In this document: positions 23,624 to 32,599 of the stretch, in pieces
How positions within the stretch are numbered: the first letter of the stretch is position 1
Layout: every line of letters starts with the position of its first letter
Source: Smaragdicoccus niigatensis DSM 44881 = NBRC 103563
Lineage (GTDB): Bacteria; Actinomycetota; Actinomycetes; Mycobacteriales; Mycobacteriaceae
Length of the DNA stretch: 64,000 bases
Direction of reading: 5' to 3'
Assembly (NCBI RefSeq): GCF_000380645.1
Contig: NZ_AQXZ01000019.1
Span: forward strand, 310,001-374,000
Notes under the pieces: generated by a model
The model's database searches: none
The model's input: the letters and a program-made list of their open reading frames with translations, nothing else
What the model was told of the DNA's origin: nothing
Translations under genes and position numbers: made by a program

Positions 23624-24535
23624 CTAAGCCTGCGTGGGGATCTGGATGCCTTCGGACGGCTGCACGATGACGAAGCCGACACCGCTAAATCCGACCTGAA
23701 GTGCTTCGCCCGAGCCGCGCCCGATGAGTGCGCCCGCCTTGAAGCTCGTCTTCAGATTGGTCTGAAGGTGAGCCGACCACGCAACGATCGCGTTCGTGTC
23801 GGCGAAGGTCGGTGCCTCGGCGGCGTTGAGAACGACCGGCGGACCATCCGTGGTGATGGCGACCCAGCCACTGCCTCGAAGAGTCGTGTTGAACAGACCG
23901 CCGGTCATCATGCTGCCGCCCTTGACACGCTCGATGTTCCAGTTCAGACCGGCGGAGAACGCGAGCACGTTCGAGCCGCTGATGGAAATTCCGGAGTTCT
24001 GCAGGTGCAGGAGGTGCACATCCTTGCCGAGGTCCGCGAGGAAGACGTCACCCTGCCCCTGGCATCGCATGAGCGACAGACCTTCACCGGTGAGCGCCTT
24101 CTTGATGAATCGCGAAGCACCGCCACCCTCGTACGCAAAGTCGACGTTGCCTTGGTACGCCACCATCGATCCCTGGCGAGCCATGAACGGCTCTCCCAGG
24201 CGGACGCGAAGCATCTTCGAGTTCTGCTTTGCGATCGCCTGATCTTCCTTCTCACTGAAGCGACCGTCGACGAGTTCGCCCGTGATTCCGGCGAACGCCT
24301 CCGCCGGAGTTGCCGGCTGGGCCTGTTGAACCGGCTGGGCGTGCTGCACCGGCTGGGCCTGTTGTTCGGGCTGGGCCGGCTGCTGTACGGGCTGCTGCTG
24401 CATCTGGGGCGGCGGACCCTGAAGAGGCGCCTGGAAGGTCTGGCCCTGATGGGCGACGTGGTCAGTCCAGTTCTGCCCGTCCCACCAGCGGAATTCGAAG
24501 CGCCCGCTCGGATCGGGCCGCCATTCGCCGTTCAT
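23624..24535 (-). CDS. AIM24-family protein with N-terminal DUF2510
   Basis: A 303-residue protein. Residues about 3-35 are a DUF2510 motif (WRPDPSGRFEFRWWDGQNWT), often found on actinobacterial envelope proteins. A Gln/Pro/Ala-rich low-complexity linker follows, with repeats of the type QPVQQAQP. From about residue 95 is the AIM24/TRAP-like beta-rich domain (MVAYQGNVDF, GEGLSLMRCQGQGDVFLAD, RGSGWVAI, LQTNLKTSFKAGAL). I start at ATG 24535 because GAGGGG lies 6 nt before it; ATG 24556 seven codons earlier is possible. Function unknown. Confidence 0.85.
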   Translation of the reverse strand: MNGEWRPDPSGRFEFRWWDGQNWTDHVAHQGQTFQAPLQGPPPQMQQQPVQQPAQPEQQAQPVQHAQPVQQAQPATPAEAFAGITGELVDGRFSEKEDQAIAKQNSKMLRVRLGEPFMARQGSMVAYQGNVDFAYEGGGASRFIKKALTGEGLSLMRCQGQGDVFLADLGKDVHLLHLQNSGISISGSNVLAFSAGLNWNIERVKGGSMMTGGLFNTTLRGSGWVAITTDGPPVVLNAAEAPTFADTNAIVAWSAHLQTNLKTSFKAGALIGRGSGEALQVGFSGVGFVIVQPSEGIQIPTQA

Positions 24536-24735
24536 CAGTTTCCCCTCATCGGTCATCTCAAAAAGCGCTCTGTTGTCCGTTTTTACCCTAGGCGCCTGTG
24601 CATAGTCCGTCGTCCGTTGTCGGGACTGAAGATCTTGTCCAAGGGACTTTCGGCCCTAGGCGACCCCATCGGGTCACAGCGACAGTTATCGAAACGTTGC
24701 GCCAGGTGTGCCGGCAGAAAGACAGGAGTCATTTG

Positions 24736-25173
24736 ATGAACCAAGCACTTGTTTCGCAGGCAGACGTGGAGCAGCTCAAGGGGCATGTGCGGTTGGTTCG
24801 GCAAGGCACGGCGAGCGCCGTCGCGGCCGCCATGGCGGCCTTTCACCCCGGGAATGGACGCCCTTCGGCGGCCCTCGCCGTCGACGTCAGCGACGATGTC
24901 GCCGCTGTCTGCCGGTACTGCGGCAACATCGCGGAGATCCTTCTCGAACACGCGAGCACCCCTCAGCGCAGTGAGATCCTCGATGCCCTCGACAGCGTTC
25001 GCGAACTGTCCGACATCACCTTGCGGGCAAAGCAGCTCGCTCAGATCGCCGAGCGTTTCGACGGCGTGACTGCCGCGCACCCATCGCTCTCCCGGGCACT
25101 ACGCGACCTTGCCCGACGTGTCGACGGAGTCGGCAGCACTGGAGCGGGTCACACGAATCACCAAGCCAGCTGA
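24736..25173 (+). CDS. Hypothetical helical protein ahead of the WXG100 genes
   Basis: A 145-residue, mainly helical protein with no signal peptide and no recognised family. AGGAG lies 8 nt before ATG 24736. It has a cysteine pair four residues apart (AAVCRYCGN). It precedes the WXG100 pair by 45 nt on the same strand and may be a chaperone, regulator or structural component of that module; this is guilt by association only. Confidence 0.6.
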   Translation: MNQALVSQADVEQLKGHVRLVRQGTASAVAAAMAAFHPGNGRPSAALAVDVSDDVAAVCRYCGNIAEILLEHASTPQRSEILDALDSVRELSDITLRAKQLAQIAERFDGVTAAHPSLSRALRDLARRVDGVGSTGAGHTNHQAS

Positions 25174-25218
25174 CCTTCGGATGGAACCAAACGCGGTTCC
25201 GCACCGTCCAACCGCTAT

Positions 25219-25515
25219 GTGACGGAGTTTCGTATTCATTCCGACGGCGTAGCGACGCTTGGCTCGCGCGCCGAACAGCTCGCTGCTGATCTCGAGAACG
25301 CGCTGTCGTTGGCGAACCGCGAGGTGTCGGGCCTCGCTTCCAGCTGGACTGGTGAAGCAGGAGCCGCCTATCTCCGCGGATGGGAAGAGATGCACGACGG
25401 CGGCCTGCGTATCTTCACCGCTCTGCGGAGTTTGGCTGGATCACTGGGCGTGACTTCAGCTGAGTTCGATGGCCGCGATCAGTCCACCTCTTCGAGCATT
25501 CTGAGTCTGACCTGA
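25219..25515 (+). CDS. WXG100-type protein 1 (ESX/T7SS)
   Basis: A 98-residue helical hairpin with the central SSWTGEAG turn (W43-x-G) of WXG100 proteins. These pair with partners and are exported by ESX secretion systems or carry a toxin out. The start is GTG at 25219. The stop overlaps the next start (TGATG), so both partners are made together. No ESX core genes are in the window. Confidence 0.85.
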   Translation: MTEFRIHSDGVATLGSRAEQLAADLENALSLANREVSGLASSWTGEAGAAYLRGWEEMHDGGLRIFTALRSLAGSLGVTSAEFDGRDQSTSSSILSLT

Positions 25516-25802
25516 TGGCCGCGTTTCGCGTGGACCTCGCGCATCTGGATCACATCACTTCGCAGCTTGCCGGCCTCGTCGACTACATCGAGGCAAGCCT
25601 CGCCGAACTGGATCAGGCTGTTGCCGCCGCTGATTGGACCGGCGATGCCGCAGCGTCCTTCACCACAGCTCATCGCGAATGGACTTTGGGCGCAAGGGAG
25701 CTCAACCACGGAATCACCGCGATGCAGCAGGCCGCCACGCGCGCTCACCAGAGCTACAGTTCGGCGACCGCGACGAACCTGGCGAATCTGGGAAGGGCGT
25801 GA
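25515..25802 (+). CDS. WXG100-type protein 2 (ESX/T7SS)
   Basis: A 95-residue partner with ADWTGDAA (W41-x-G). Heptad-like hydrophobics flank the turn on both sides, as in EsxA/EsxB-type heterodimers. It overlaps the following toxin gene by 4 nt (GTGA), which ties it to delivery of that toxin. Confidence 0.87.
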   Translation: MAAFRVDLAHLDHITSQLAGLVDYIEASLAELDQAVAAADWTGDAAASFTTAHREWTLGARELNHGITAMQQAATRAHQSYSSATATNLANLGRA

Positions 25803-27127
25803 CTCTCGCGGTAGAGCCGCAGACCTTCTATGACGCGGGACGGAAGTGCTTCGCGCTCGCCGAGGATCTGCACAAGGCTGCCAGCCAAGCGCATCAGGCT
25901 TTGTCTGCGACCGGAACCATGTCCGGCTCGTATGACTCCGGGCTTGTCTGGGGCGGTTCCTACGACAAGGCCGCGGGCGATGCCCTGCAGACGGCGGCGG
26001 CCTTGGTCGACGCGCTGCACAACTACGGCGGCGTACTGACGCAATCGGGTTTCAACTACGCCAGCGCCGAGTACGACGCAACGATCAATGGCGGTAGTCA
26101 GCCCCAGATGCCGTCGACGCCGGCTGCCCCGAAAGCGCTTCCGACGACTCTTCCGTCCGCGACGGGTGGCCATAGCGACGGATTGATCGACAAGATCATC
26201 GGGCTTGCTGCTGCCATCGGAGTCGATGTTCCAAACGGGGACACCGACAAACTGGGCGATGCGGGTGGTGGTTGGCGCGGGCTGGCGGGCCTCAATATCG
26301 AGGTCGCAGAAATCGCGCGGACCTTGGCGTCCGTCGAAGCGCCCGAAGTCGACTACATCAATGACGACATCGACGAGCTATCGAGCGCGATCGATGAGCT
26401 CCTGGGGTCCTGCAAGGACCTCGAGCAAGGCTGCGTCGACTATCAGACGGCTACCCATGAGATTCGGGAGACGATCACCGGCTTCGTCGAGGACCTGGCC
26501 ATCGAGATCGGCACCGACATCGCCATCTCGGTGATGTCGTCGTTCATCAGTTTGGGTGTGGGTGCCGGAATTGGGATCGCCAAGGCAGGCCTCGCGGTCG
26601 TGAAGTCAGGTCACTTGATTGCCGCGGCGATCGGCGGATGGAAGACCGAGAAGCGGATCGCTGAGGGTCTCAAGGACGTTCGGGAAGTCAAGCGGGCCAA
26701 GGAGACTGCGGAGCGGCTTAAGGAGCTGGGGAAGGATGGGAGAAAGGGTGCAGACGCGGAGAGGCCGAGGATTGATGGGGCTCCTTCGACAGTCAAGGAG
26801 CTACCTCGTCTCGAGGCGACGAAGTTCCGGGACACAGATAAGTTGGAGGACCACTTCCAACGGCATGGGGACGACTTCGGAGCCAAGTCGGAGGAAGAGT
26901 ACGTTCAAACAGCTCAGGACTTCTTGCGCGATGCGCAGACCCACCACTTCGCAGCAAAGATCAACTCACAGGGCCGAATTCGAATATATGACCCGAACAC
27001 CAATACGTTCGCGATCTTCGACTCCGATGGAACAATCGTGACAATTTACAAGCCAACGTCACCGACCTACTGGGACCGCAACTCTCCGGGGTGGGGCACT
27101 GACGTTGTTTGGAGCGGACAGCCATGA
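25799..27127 (+). CDS. ESX-associated polymorphic toxin
   Basis: A 442-residue protein from GTG 25799. Residues 1-100 resemble a WXG/LXG-like helical targeting domain (FYDAGRKCFALAEDLHKAAS). A Pro/Thr-rich hinge and a second helical region with a hydrophobic stretch (SFISLGVGAGIGIAKAGLAV) follow. The last 90 residues look like a compact nuclease-type toxin tip: LEDHFQRHGDDFG..S.EEYVQ, then RIRIYDPNTNTFAIFDSDG and IVTIYKP, a pattern I associate with BECR-fold RNases of polymorphic toxins. The tip DNA (from about 26680) is visibly less GC-rich than the rest. Two candidate immunity genes follow. Confidence 0.78.
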   Translation: MTLAVEPQTFYDAGRKCFALAEDLHKAASQAHQALSATGTMSGSYDSGLVWGGSYDKAAGDALQTAAALVDALHNYGGVLTQSGFNYASAEYDATINGGSQPQMPSTPAAPKALPTTLPSATGGHSDGLIDKIIGLAAAIGVDVPNGDTDKLGDAGGGWRGLAGLNIEVAEIARTLASVEAPEVDYINDDIDELSSAIDELLGSCKDLEQGCVDYQTATHEIRETITGFVEDLAIEIGTDIAISVMSSFISLGVGAGIGIAKAGLAVVKSGHLIAAAIGGWKTEKRIAEGLKDVREVKRAKETAERLKELGKDGRKGADAERPRIDGAPSTVKELPRLEATKFRDTDKLEDHFQRHGDDFGAKSEEEYVQTAQDFLRDAQTHHFAAKINSQGRIRIYDPNTNTFAIFDSDGTIVTIYKPTSPTYWDRNSPGWGTDVVWSGQP

Positions 27128-27146
27128 CAACACGGGAGGTCGCACG

Positions 27147-27407
27147 ATGACTCGGTACATGTGCCCGGTTTGTGGTTACGAAGATCTGAGCGAGCCAGCC
27201 TACGATGCTGAGGGACTCGGCAATTACGTCATCTGCCCCAGTTGCGGTTACGAGTTCGGCGTGACCGACGACGATGAGGGCATCACGACCGAAGAGTGGC
27301 GGATCCGCTGGATTGAGTCCGGGATGAAGTGGTGGTCAAAGCGCGACAAGCCCGCCAACTGGGACCCCGTCTCTCAACTAACGCGAGTCCAGCCGCCACC
27401 TACCTGA
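27147..27407 (+). CDS. CPCC-type Cys-rich protein, putative immunity protein 1
   Basis: An 86-residue protein with two CxxC pairs (MCPVCGYEDL and ICPSCGYEFG) that probably bind one zinc, then an acidic helix (EEWRIRWIESGMKWW). It fits the CPCC cysteine-rich family, members of which are often encoded beside polymorphic toxins. GGGAGG precedes ATG 27147. Located 19 nt after the toxin stop, in the usual immunity position. Confidence 0.78.
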   Translation: MTRYMCPVCGYEDLSEPAYDAEGLGNYVICPSCGYEFGVTDDDEGITTEEWRIRWIESGMKWWSKRDKPANWDPVSQLTRVQPPPT

Positions 27408-27510
27408 ATCGGTTACCAGTATGCCTTTCGCCACCATTCCTTTTCCTGGCCAGCTACTCGCCGCAAGGGCACGGCGGGCCTTCCGCGCGCTGGCCGATCG
27501 AGGACGAGAA

Positions 27511-27768
27511 GTGGCACCAACGTACATGTGCCCTGTGTGCGGTTGCGACGGCCTGGACGAGCCTCCCTACGACGCAGAGGGACTAGGCAATTACGACATC
27601 TGTCCGAGCTGCGGCTACGAGTACGGCGTGACCGACGACGACATGGGCTTCACCCACGAGGAATGGCGGCAACGGTGGATAGACGGCGGGATGCGCTGGC
27701 GACACGACAGCAAGCCTTCCAACTGGGACCCTGTCGCCCAACTCTCCCGCGTCCAACCCAAGCCTTGA
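27511..27768 (+). CDS. CPCC-type Cys-rich protein, putative immunity protein 2
   Basis: A tandem paralogue of the 27147 protein with the same YMCPVCG...ICPSCGYEYGVTDDD frame and a nearly identical ending (NWDPVAQLSRVQP). From GTG 27511 (GAGGA upstream) it is 85 residues, matching its twin; an in-frame ATG at 27421 would add 30 residues with no counterpart in the twin. Probably a second immunity protein, for this toxin or for one that has been lost. Confidence 0.75.
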   Translation: MAPTYMCPVCGCDGLDEPPYDAEGLGNYDICPSCGYEYGVTDDDMGFTHEEWRQRWIDGGMRWRHDSKPSNWDPVAQLSRVQPKP

Positions 27769-27769
27769 C

Positions 27770-28651
27770 TCACAGCCCAAAAATCAACGTCTGAACCGCC
27801 GCATTCCCAGCCATACTTCCCGTTGCGACGGCGGCCGCCACCTGCGGCATCGGTGCGCCGATGTCACCCGCCGCGAAGACACCGGGCACGTTGGTCATTG
27901 CACGCGTATCGGCGGCGACCGGGTTCAGTGACGCGGGCGATGGGTCCGCGAAGGTGACTCCGAGTTGTTCCGCGAGATCCGACCGCTGACTCAAAGGCGC
28001 TGGCACCAAGATCCCCTTGCGCCGCAACGTCGATCCGTCCTCGAAGACCACTCCTTCCAGCTCTCCCCCGACGACCGAAAGCCGGGCCACCCGCCGTGTG
28101 TCGGCGCCGGGAATCTCAGACGGCTCGCCGTTCGTCAGCAACACGACGTCGTCACTCCAGTTCGACAGCAATTGCACGCGATGCTCGGCCATCGGCCCGC
28201 CGTCGAGCACCGCGAGCGGTTGATCCTGCACTTCCCAGCCATGGCAGAACGGACAGTGGAACACCGACCGCCCCCAGAGTTCGGCAACGCCAGGGATGTC
28301 CGGGTACGTGTAGTCCATGCCGGCCGCGAGCACGATCCGCCGGGCGCGCACAGTGTCGCCGGTGTCGAGCGTCAACGTGAAGTCGTCGGCCTTGCCGGAC
28401 GCGGCGACAACGGTGCCGATTTCGACGTCCACCGAGTACTTGCGCAATTCATCGCGCCCGCTGGCGTACAACTCCGCAGGCGGTCGGCCGTCATGGCCGA
28501 GCAGTCCGCCGATGCCATGTGCCGGCAAATTGCTTTGGCGGCCCCTATCGATGACGAGGGTCGATCGTCGCGCGCGCCCCAGCACGAGCGCTGCACTGAG
28601 CCCCGCTGCGCCTCCGCCGACAACGACAACGTCCCACAATCGATCGGTCAT
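27770..28651 (-). CDS. Thioredoxin-reductase-like FAD/NAD(P) oxidoreductase
   Basis: A 293-residue two-dinucleotide-binding flavoprotein. The FAD site is VVVVGGGAAGLSAALVLGRA, the redox pair CPFC is in VFHCPFCHGWE, and the C-terminal FAD motif is VPGVFAAGDIG. It resembles thioredoxin/alkyl hydroperoxide reductase-type enzymes (TrxB-like), but the physiological partner is unknown. Last of three minus-strand genes behind the glycosyltransferase, 43 nt after the acyl ligase. Confidence 0.88.
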   Translation of the reverse strand: MTDRLWDVVVVGGGAAGLSAALVLGRARRSTLVIDRGRQSNLPAHGIGGLLGHDGRPPAELYASGRDELRKYSVDVEIGTVVAASGKADDFTLTLDTGDTVRARRIVLAAGMDYTYPDIPGVAELWGRSVFHCPFCHGWEVQDQPLAVLDGGPMAEHRVQLLSNWSDDVVLLTNGEPSEIPGADTRRVARLSVVGGELEGVVFEDGSTLRRKGILVPAPLSQRSDLAEQLGVTFADPSPASLNPVAADTRAMTNVPGVFAAGDIGAPMPQVAAAVATGSMAGNAAVQTLIFGL

Positions 28652-28694
28652 GTCTCCACGGTGACTAACGCCGACGACCGTGGCAAGGCCCGAA

Positions 28695-30074
28695 CTACTC
28701 GGCCAGCAACTTCTTCTGGACCTTTCCCATCGCGTTGCGTGGCAAAGCGTCCACGATCCGCACCTCGCGTGGACGCTTGTGTCGCGACAAGTCAGCCGCC
28801 GTGTGCTCGATCAATGCCGCAGGCGAGACCGCTTCGCGTAGAACGACATACGCCACGATCCGCTGACCGAGATCGTCATCGGGGAACCCGACGACGGCGG
28901 CTTCACTGACCGCGGGATGCCCCAGCAGCGAGGTCTCGATCTCGCCGGCCCCAACCCGATAACCACCGGTTTTGATCAGATCCGTCGACTCCCGGCCCAC
29001 GATCCGATGGAATCCACCGGCATCGACCGCGGCCACGTCGCCGGTCTTGAACCACCCGTCCGACGTCCACGACTCCGCGTCCGCGTCCGGCCTGCCGAGA
29101 TAGCCGTCGAACAGCGTCGCACCGCGCACCTGCAGGCCACCGATCGATTCGCCGTCGTGCGGCACGGCTGCCCCGGCATCATCGACGAGTCGCGTCTCGA
29201 CGCCCTTGATCGGAAGCCCGACCCAGCCCGGTCTCCGTTCGCCGTCCGCACGAGCCGAGACGGTGATCATCGTTTCGCTCATCCCATAGCGTTCGACGGG
29301 CAGATGGCCGGTCAGCGCCGACAGTTGCTCAAAGACCGGGACCGGCAGCGCCGCGCTGCCTGACACGAGCAACCGAGCGCGCCGGAGTTCTTCGGCTGCG
29401 CTCGGCGAGTTCGCGATACGAGTCCAGACGGTCGGAACACCGAAGTACATCGACCCCTGGGCCGCGGCATACGCCTCGGGCGTCGGGCGGCCCGTGTGGA
29501 TGAGCCGACCACCCACGCGCAGCGGTCCGAGCACCCCCAAGATCAGCCCGTGCACATGAAAGAGCGGCAGTCCGTGCACGAGAACGTCGCTGCGCGTCCA
29601 CTGCCACGCGTCAGCCAAACCATCGAGACCAGCAGCAATCGCCCGCCTACTCAGAGGGACACCCTTCGGCCGTCCGGTCGTACCCGAGGTATAGAGCACG
29701 AACGCGATGTGTGCCGGATCCGGCTCACGGTAGGTGTGCCACGACCGCGCATAGCGACGCACGGGAATGCTCGGAAGTTCGCTGGACGCAGCCGCCGGCC
29801 CCAGCCACGCTTGAGCCCCCGAGTCGCGAAGCACGTAGTCGACTTCGGCCGGACCACTGTCCGGCGGGACCGGAACAACGGTGACTCCCGCGATCAGACA
29901 GCCGATGACTCCGACGACGGTCGTCCACGTCGGCTCCGCCAGAATCGCGACGCGATCGGCACCGGCAATCCGGTCCGCGACGGCCGTTGCGGCGCCCACC
30001 AGATCTTCTCCGCTGAGGTCGACGCCGTCGACGGTCACCGCGACCGGAAGCGCCCGGTCGATCCTAAGCAGCAC
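28695..30074 (-). CDS. Acyl-CoA synthetase (ANL superfamily)
   Basis: A 459-residue adenylate-forming enzyme. The AMP motif is LYTSGTTGRPKGVPLSRRA, followed by ERYGMSET, the TGDVAAVDAGG hinge region and the catalytic Lys near GKVQKKLL. The short length (below 500) and lack of a long N-terminus resemble malonyl-CoA/methylmalonyl-CoA synthetase (MatB-type) enzymes, so a short diacid is a reasonable guess. Starts with GTG 2 nt after the glycosyltransferase stop. Confidence 0.86.
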   Translation of the reverse strand: MLLRIDRALPVAVTVDGVDLSGEDLVGAATAVADRIAGADRVAILAEPTWTTVVGVIGCLIAGVTVVPVPPDSGPAEVDYVLRDSGAQAWLGPAAASSELPSIPVRRYARSWHTYREPDPAHIAFVLYTSGTTGRPKGVPLSRRAIAAGLDGLADAWQWTRSDVLVHGLPLFHVHGLILGVLGPLRVGGRLIHTGRPTPEAYAAAQGSMYFGVPTVWTRIANSPSAAEELRRARLLVSGSAALPVPVFEQLSALTGHLPVERYGMSETMITVSARADGERRPGWVGLPIKGVETRLVDDAGAAVPHDGESIGGLQVRGATLFDGYLGRPDADAESWTSDGWFKTGDVAAVDAGGFHRIVGRESTDLIKTGGYRVGAGEIETSLLGHPAVSEAAVVGFPDDDLGQRIVAYVVLREAVSPAALIEHTAADLSRHKRPREVRIVDALPRNAMGKVQKKLLAE

Positions 30075-30076
30075 CC

Positions 30077-31387
30077 CTACCGCCTCGGCGCCCAGTCGAT
30101 TTGACCTTCGCCGCGGAGCACTGGGCGCTTGGTCTCGGCCAACTCCTCGAGGAGTGTCACGGCAAGACGAGGCCCGTCGTAGTTGCTGAGCCGGTCAGCA
30201 ATCTTCTCCACATTCGTGCTGATGTCGCCATCTGTCAGTGCAGTCTGCACGGCGTCGCGGATTGCCTTCGTGGTCGGTCGATTCGTCTTGAGGTTGACCC
30301 CGACGCCGGAGAAAGCGATTCGGTTGCCCACCTCCGGCTTGTCCTCGGTAGTACCTCCACACACGACCGGAACGCCGTGCGACAGCGCGAACATGACTCC
30401 GCCATAGCCACCGTTGGTCACCAGCACCGCAGCCTTCGACATGATCTTGTCGAAGGGCACGAACGTCGTCGCCCGAGCGTTCGCGGGGAGCTCACCGGAC
30501 AGCAGGTCTGGATCGACCGTCGCGACAACGAGAACGTCCAGGTCGGACAGCGCATCCAACGCCGGGATGATCAGTTCATCGATACCAGTGGCGACCGTCC
30601 CCTGCGTGACGATGACGACCGGCTTCACCGAGTGCATCACTTCGTCCCACCACTGCGGCAATTCCACGTCAGCGGACAGGGTCGGGAGCAAGGGGCCGAC
30701 AAAGTGCACACTCGCGGGCAGGTCGTTGCGTGGATATTCGAGCCCCGGCACCGACGGCTGGAGGTGCAGCATCGGCGAGGCGAACATCGAAAACGGCTCC
30801 GGCTTCAGTCCGACCTCGGCGCGGATCTTGTTCATCACCTTGTTGACCGACCGGAAGACGAGGTTCTGCGCAACGAATGTCAGCGCCTTGTTCTTCCACC
30901 GGCCCAGCGGCGAATAGTCCGGCAGCTGGCCAAGACCGAAGGGCGGTACGTCAGCGCTCGGCAATCCGAGGACGGAGATGTTGAAGACCGCCCACGAATC
31001 CAGCTCGCCGAGCTCGTACATCAATTTCGCGCCTGCGAACCCGGGATCGGACACGACCGTCGCCGGGAACCTGCTCAAAATCTCGCGCAGGTCCGAGATT
31101 TGCCCGGGCACCGGCTCGATGAAGATCTTCCGGAAATCGAACTTGATCTGGCTGATCCCCTTGAGCGCACCCCGACCGGGAAACGCCTCGTCGTAGTCCC
31201 GGTCGTCATAGTCGGGGGCGGCGGTCATCGGCTCGAATTTCGCGCCGGCAGCATCCACCTTCGACTCGAACTTCTGTCCGGTGTAGAACCGCACCTCGTG
31301 ACCACGATCGACGAGTTCGCGCGCCAGCACGAGGCCCGGATTCACATGCCCGGTGATCGGGTGCGCACAAAGTAGGAAGCTGGCCAC
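30077..31387 (-). CDS. UGT/MGT-type glycosyltransferase (GT1)
   Basis: A 436-residue GT-B enzyme. The N-terminal acceptor domain starts FLLCAHPITGHVNPGLVLA. The C-terminal donor domain has VIVTQGTVATG, then VPFDKIMSKAAVLVTNGGYG and GVPVVCGGTTEDKPE, which matches the GT1 donor loop. These enzymes glycosylate small hydrophobic acceptors such as macrolides or phenolics with UDP/TDP sugars. Start GTG 31387 has GAGG 8 nt upstream. Divergent from the EhpF/LuxC-like pair, so it may decorate the same metabolite. Confidence 0.85.
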   Translation of the reverse strand: MASFLLCAHPITGHVNPGLVLARELVDRGHEVRFYTGQKFESKVDAAGAKFEPMTAAPDYDDRDYDEAFPGRGALKGISQIKFDFRKIFIEPVPGQISDLREILSRFPATVVSDPGFAGAKLMYELGELDSWAVFNISVLGLPSADVPPFGLGQLPDYSPLGRWKNKALTFVAQNLVFRSVNKVMNKIRAEVGLKPEPFSMFASPMLHLQPSVPGLEYPRNDLPASVHFVGPLLPTLSADVELPQWWDEVMHSVKPVVIVTQGTVATGIDELIIPALDALSDLDVLVVATVDPDLLSGELPANARATTFVPFDKIMSKAAVLVTNGGYGGVMFALSHGVPVVCGGTTEDKPEVGNRIAFSGVGVNLKTNRPTTKAIRDAVQTALTDGDISTNVEKIADRLSNYDGPRLAVTLLEELAETKRPVLRGEGQIDWAPRR

Positions 31388-31506
31388 GGTTGTTCCTCGA
31401 AGGTCGAAGAGGCTGGTGTCGGCACTACTTTGTCCCACCGGTCCGGTGATCGGCAACCGGGACGGCGACTTTGTTCGCGTCTCGTCACGAACTGCTCTGC
31501 GACACA

Positions 31507-32598
31507 ATGAAGGTCATGGCAGATGTGGACTTTTCGCTGCTCGATGTACCGCGAAATGATCCGATTTCCGACCCGGAGGCCTACCTGCGGGCCGCGATCG
31601 CCTGGCATTTCGGCCCGGCGACCGGTTCTCGCTACTGGCTGCGGACGGCCGCACGGCTCCCCTTCGACCCGCTGACCTCGATTCGGACCTTTGCCGACCT
31701 CCGCCTCTTCCCCAACTTCGTCAACGAACTGCGGGAGGTCCCGGTCGAGGATCTGATCCCGCAGGGCTGCTCCGGGTTACCGCACGTCTTCGAGTCCGGA
31801 GGCACGACAGGCGCGCCCAAGCGAACGTCCCAACTCCCCGACTGGACCGAGCAGGTCATCCGTTGGCAGATCGAGGACTTCACCGCCGGCGGCTTCGAGA
31901 CCGGCCGTGGATTGCTGTTCGTCATGCCGAGCGGACCGCACGGCGTCGGGTACTTCTCACGGGAAGTCTCGCGGCGACTCGGTGCCGTCTTCTTCCCCGT
32001 CGACCTCGACCCGCGATGGGTGAAGAAGCTCGCGGCACGGAACGCGACGAGCGAGATTGCGCACTATGTCGACCATGTCATCGAGCAGGCGGTCTACGTA
32101 CTGCAAACCCAGGACGTCGGGAATCTGCACACGTCACCGCCGCTTCTCGAGGCCATGGCGCGGGACGATGCCGTCGTCGATCTCATCAACGAAAAGGTGC
32201 GATTCATCCTGCTCAGCGGCGCACACGTCGACGTCGACACTCTCGACCTTCTGCGCAGCATCTTCCCCCGCGCGTCGATCACGATGGCGTTCGGCAGCAC
32301 GATGGTCTTGTCGCAGGCTTCGACTCGGCTCCGCGACGATTCGTTCGTGTTCGATCCCCGGTCGCCGTACGTCGTCATGTGGGTCGTCGATCCGACGACC
32401 GGCGATCCCGTTCCCTACGGGTCGCGCGGTCAGGTCGTGATGAACCACCTCAGCAAGGGAATGTTCATTCCCAACAACCTCGAACGCGACTCCGCGATCC
32501 GGTTGTCCGGTCCGCCCGGGCACGTCGGTGACTCACTCAGTGAGGTCAAGCCGGTCGCGACCTTCGAGGGTGAACCGGTCATCGAAGGCGTCTACTGA
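31507..32598 (+). CDS. EhpF/PaaK-like adenylate-forming enzyme
   Basis: A 363-residue ligase of the short PaaK/EhpF type. The P-loop equivalent is FESGGTTGAPKRT, and the adenylate region ITMAFGSTMV and the C-terminal NHLSKGMFIPNN are in order. EhpF-type enzymes adenylate a carboxylic acid for reduction by a partner aldehyde dehydrogenase. It is 1 nt upstream of such a partner. ATG 31507 used; ATG 31516 three codons later is possible. Confidence 0.78.
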   Translation: MKVMADVDFSLLDVPRNDPISDPEAYLRAAIAWHFGPATGSRYWLRTAARLPFDPLTSIRTFADLRLFPNFVNELREVPVEDLIPQGCSGLPHVFESGGTTGAPKRTSQLPDWTEQVIRWQIEDFTAGGFETGRGLLFVMPSGPHGVGYFSREVSRRLGAVFFPVDLDPRWVKKLAARNATSEIAHYVDHVIEQAVYVLQTQDVGNLHTSPPLLEAMARDDAVVDLINEKVRFILLSGAHVDVDTLDLLRSIFPRASITMAFGSTMVLSQASTRLRDDSFVFDPRSPYVVMWVVDPTTGDPVPYGSRGQVVMNHLSKGMFIPNNLERDSAIRLSGPPGHVGDSLSEVKPVATFEGEPVIEGVY

Positions 32599-32599
32599 G

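Noticed and set aside
22140-23627. Plus-strand frame of 495 codons opposite the phosphatase-like gene
   Set aside because: Arg/Glu/Gln-dominated antisense composition; the opposite strand encodes an intact domain with all motifs.
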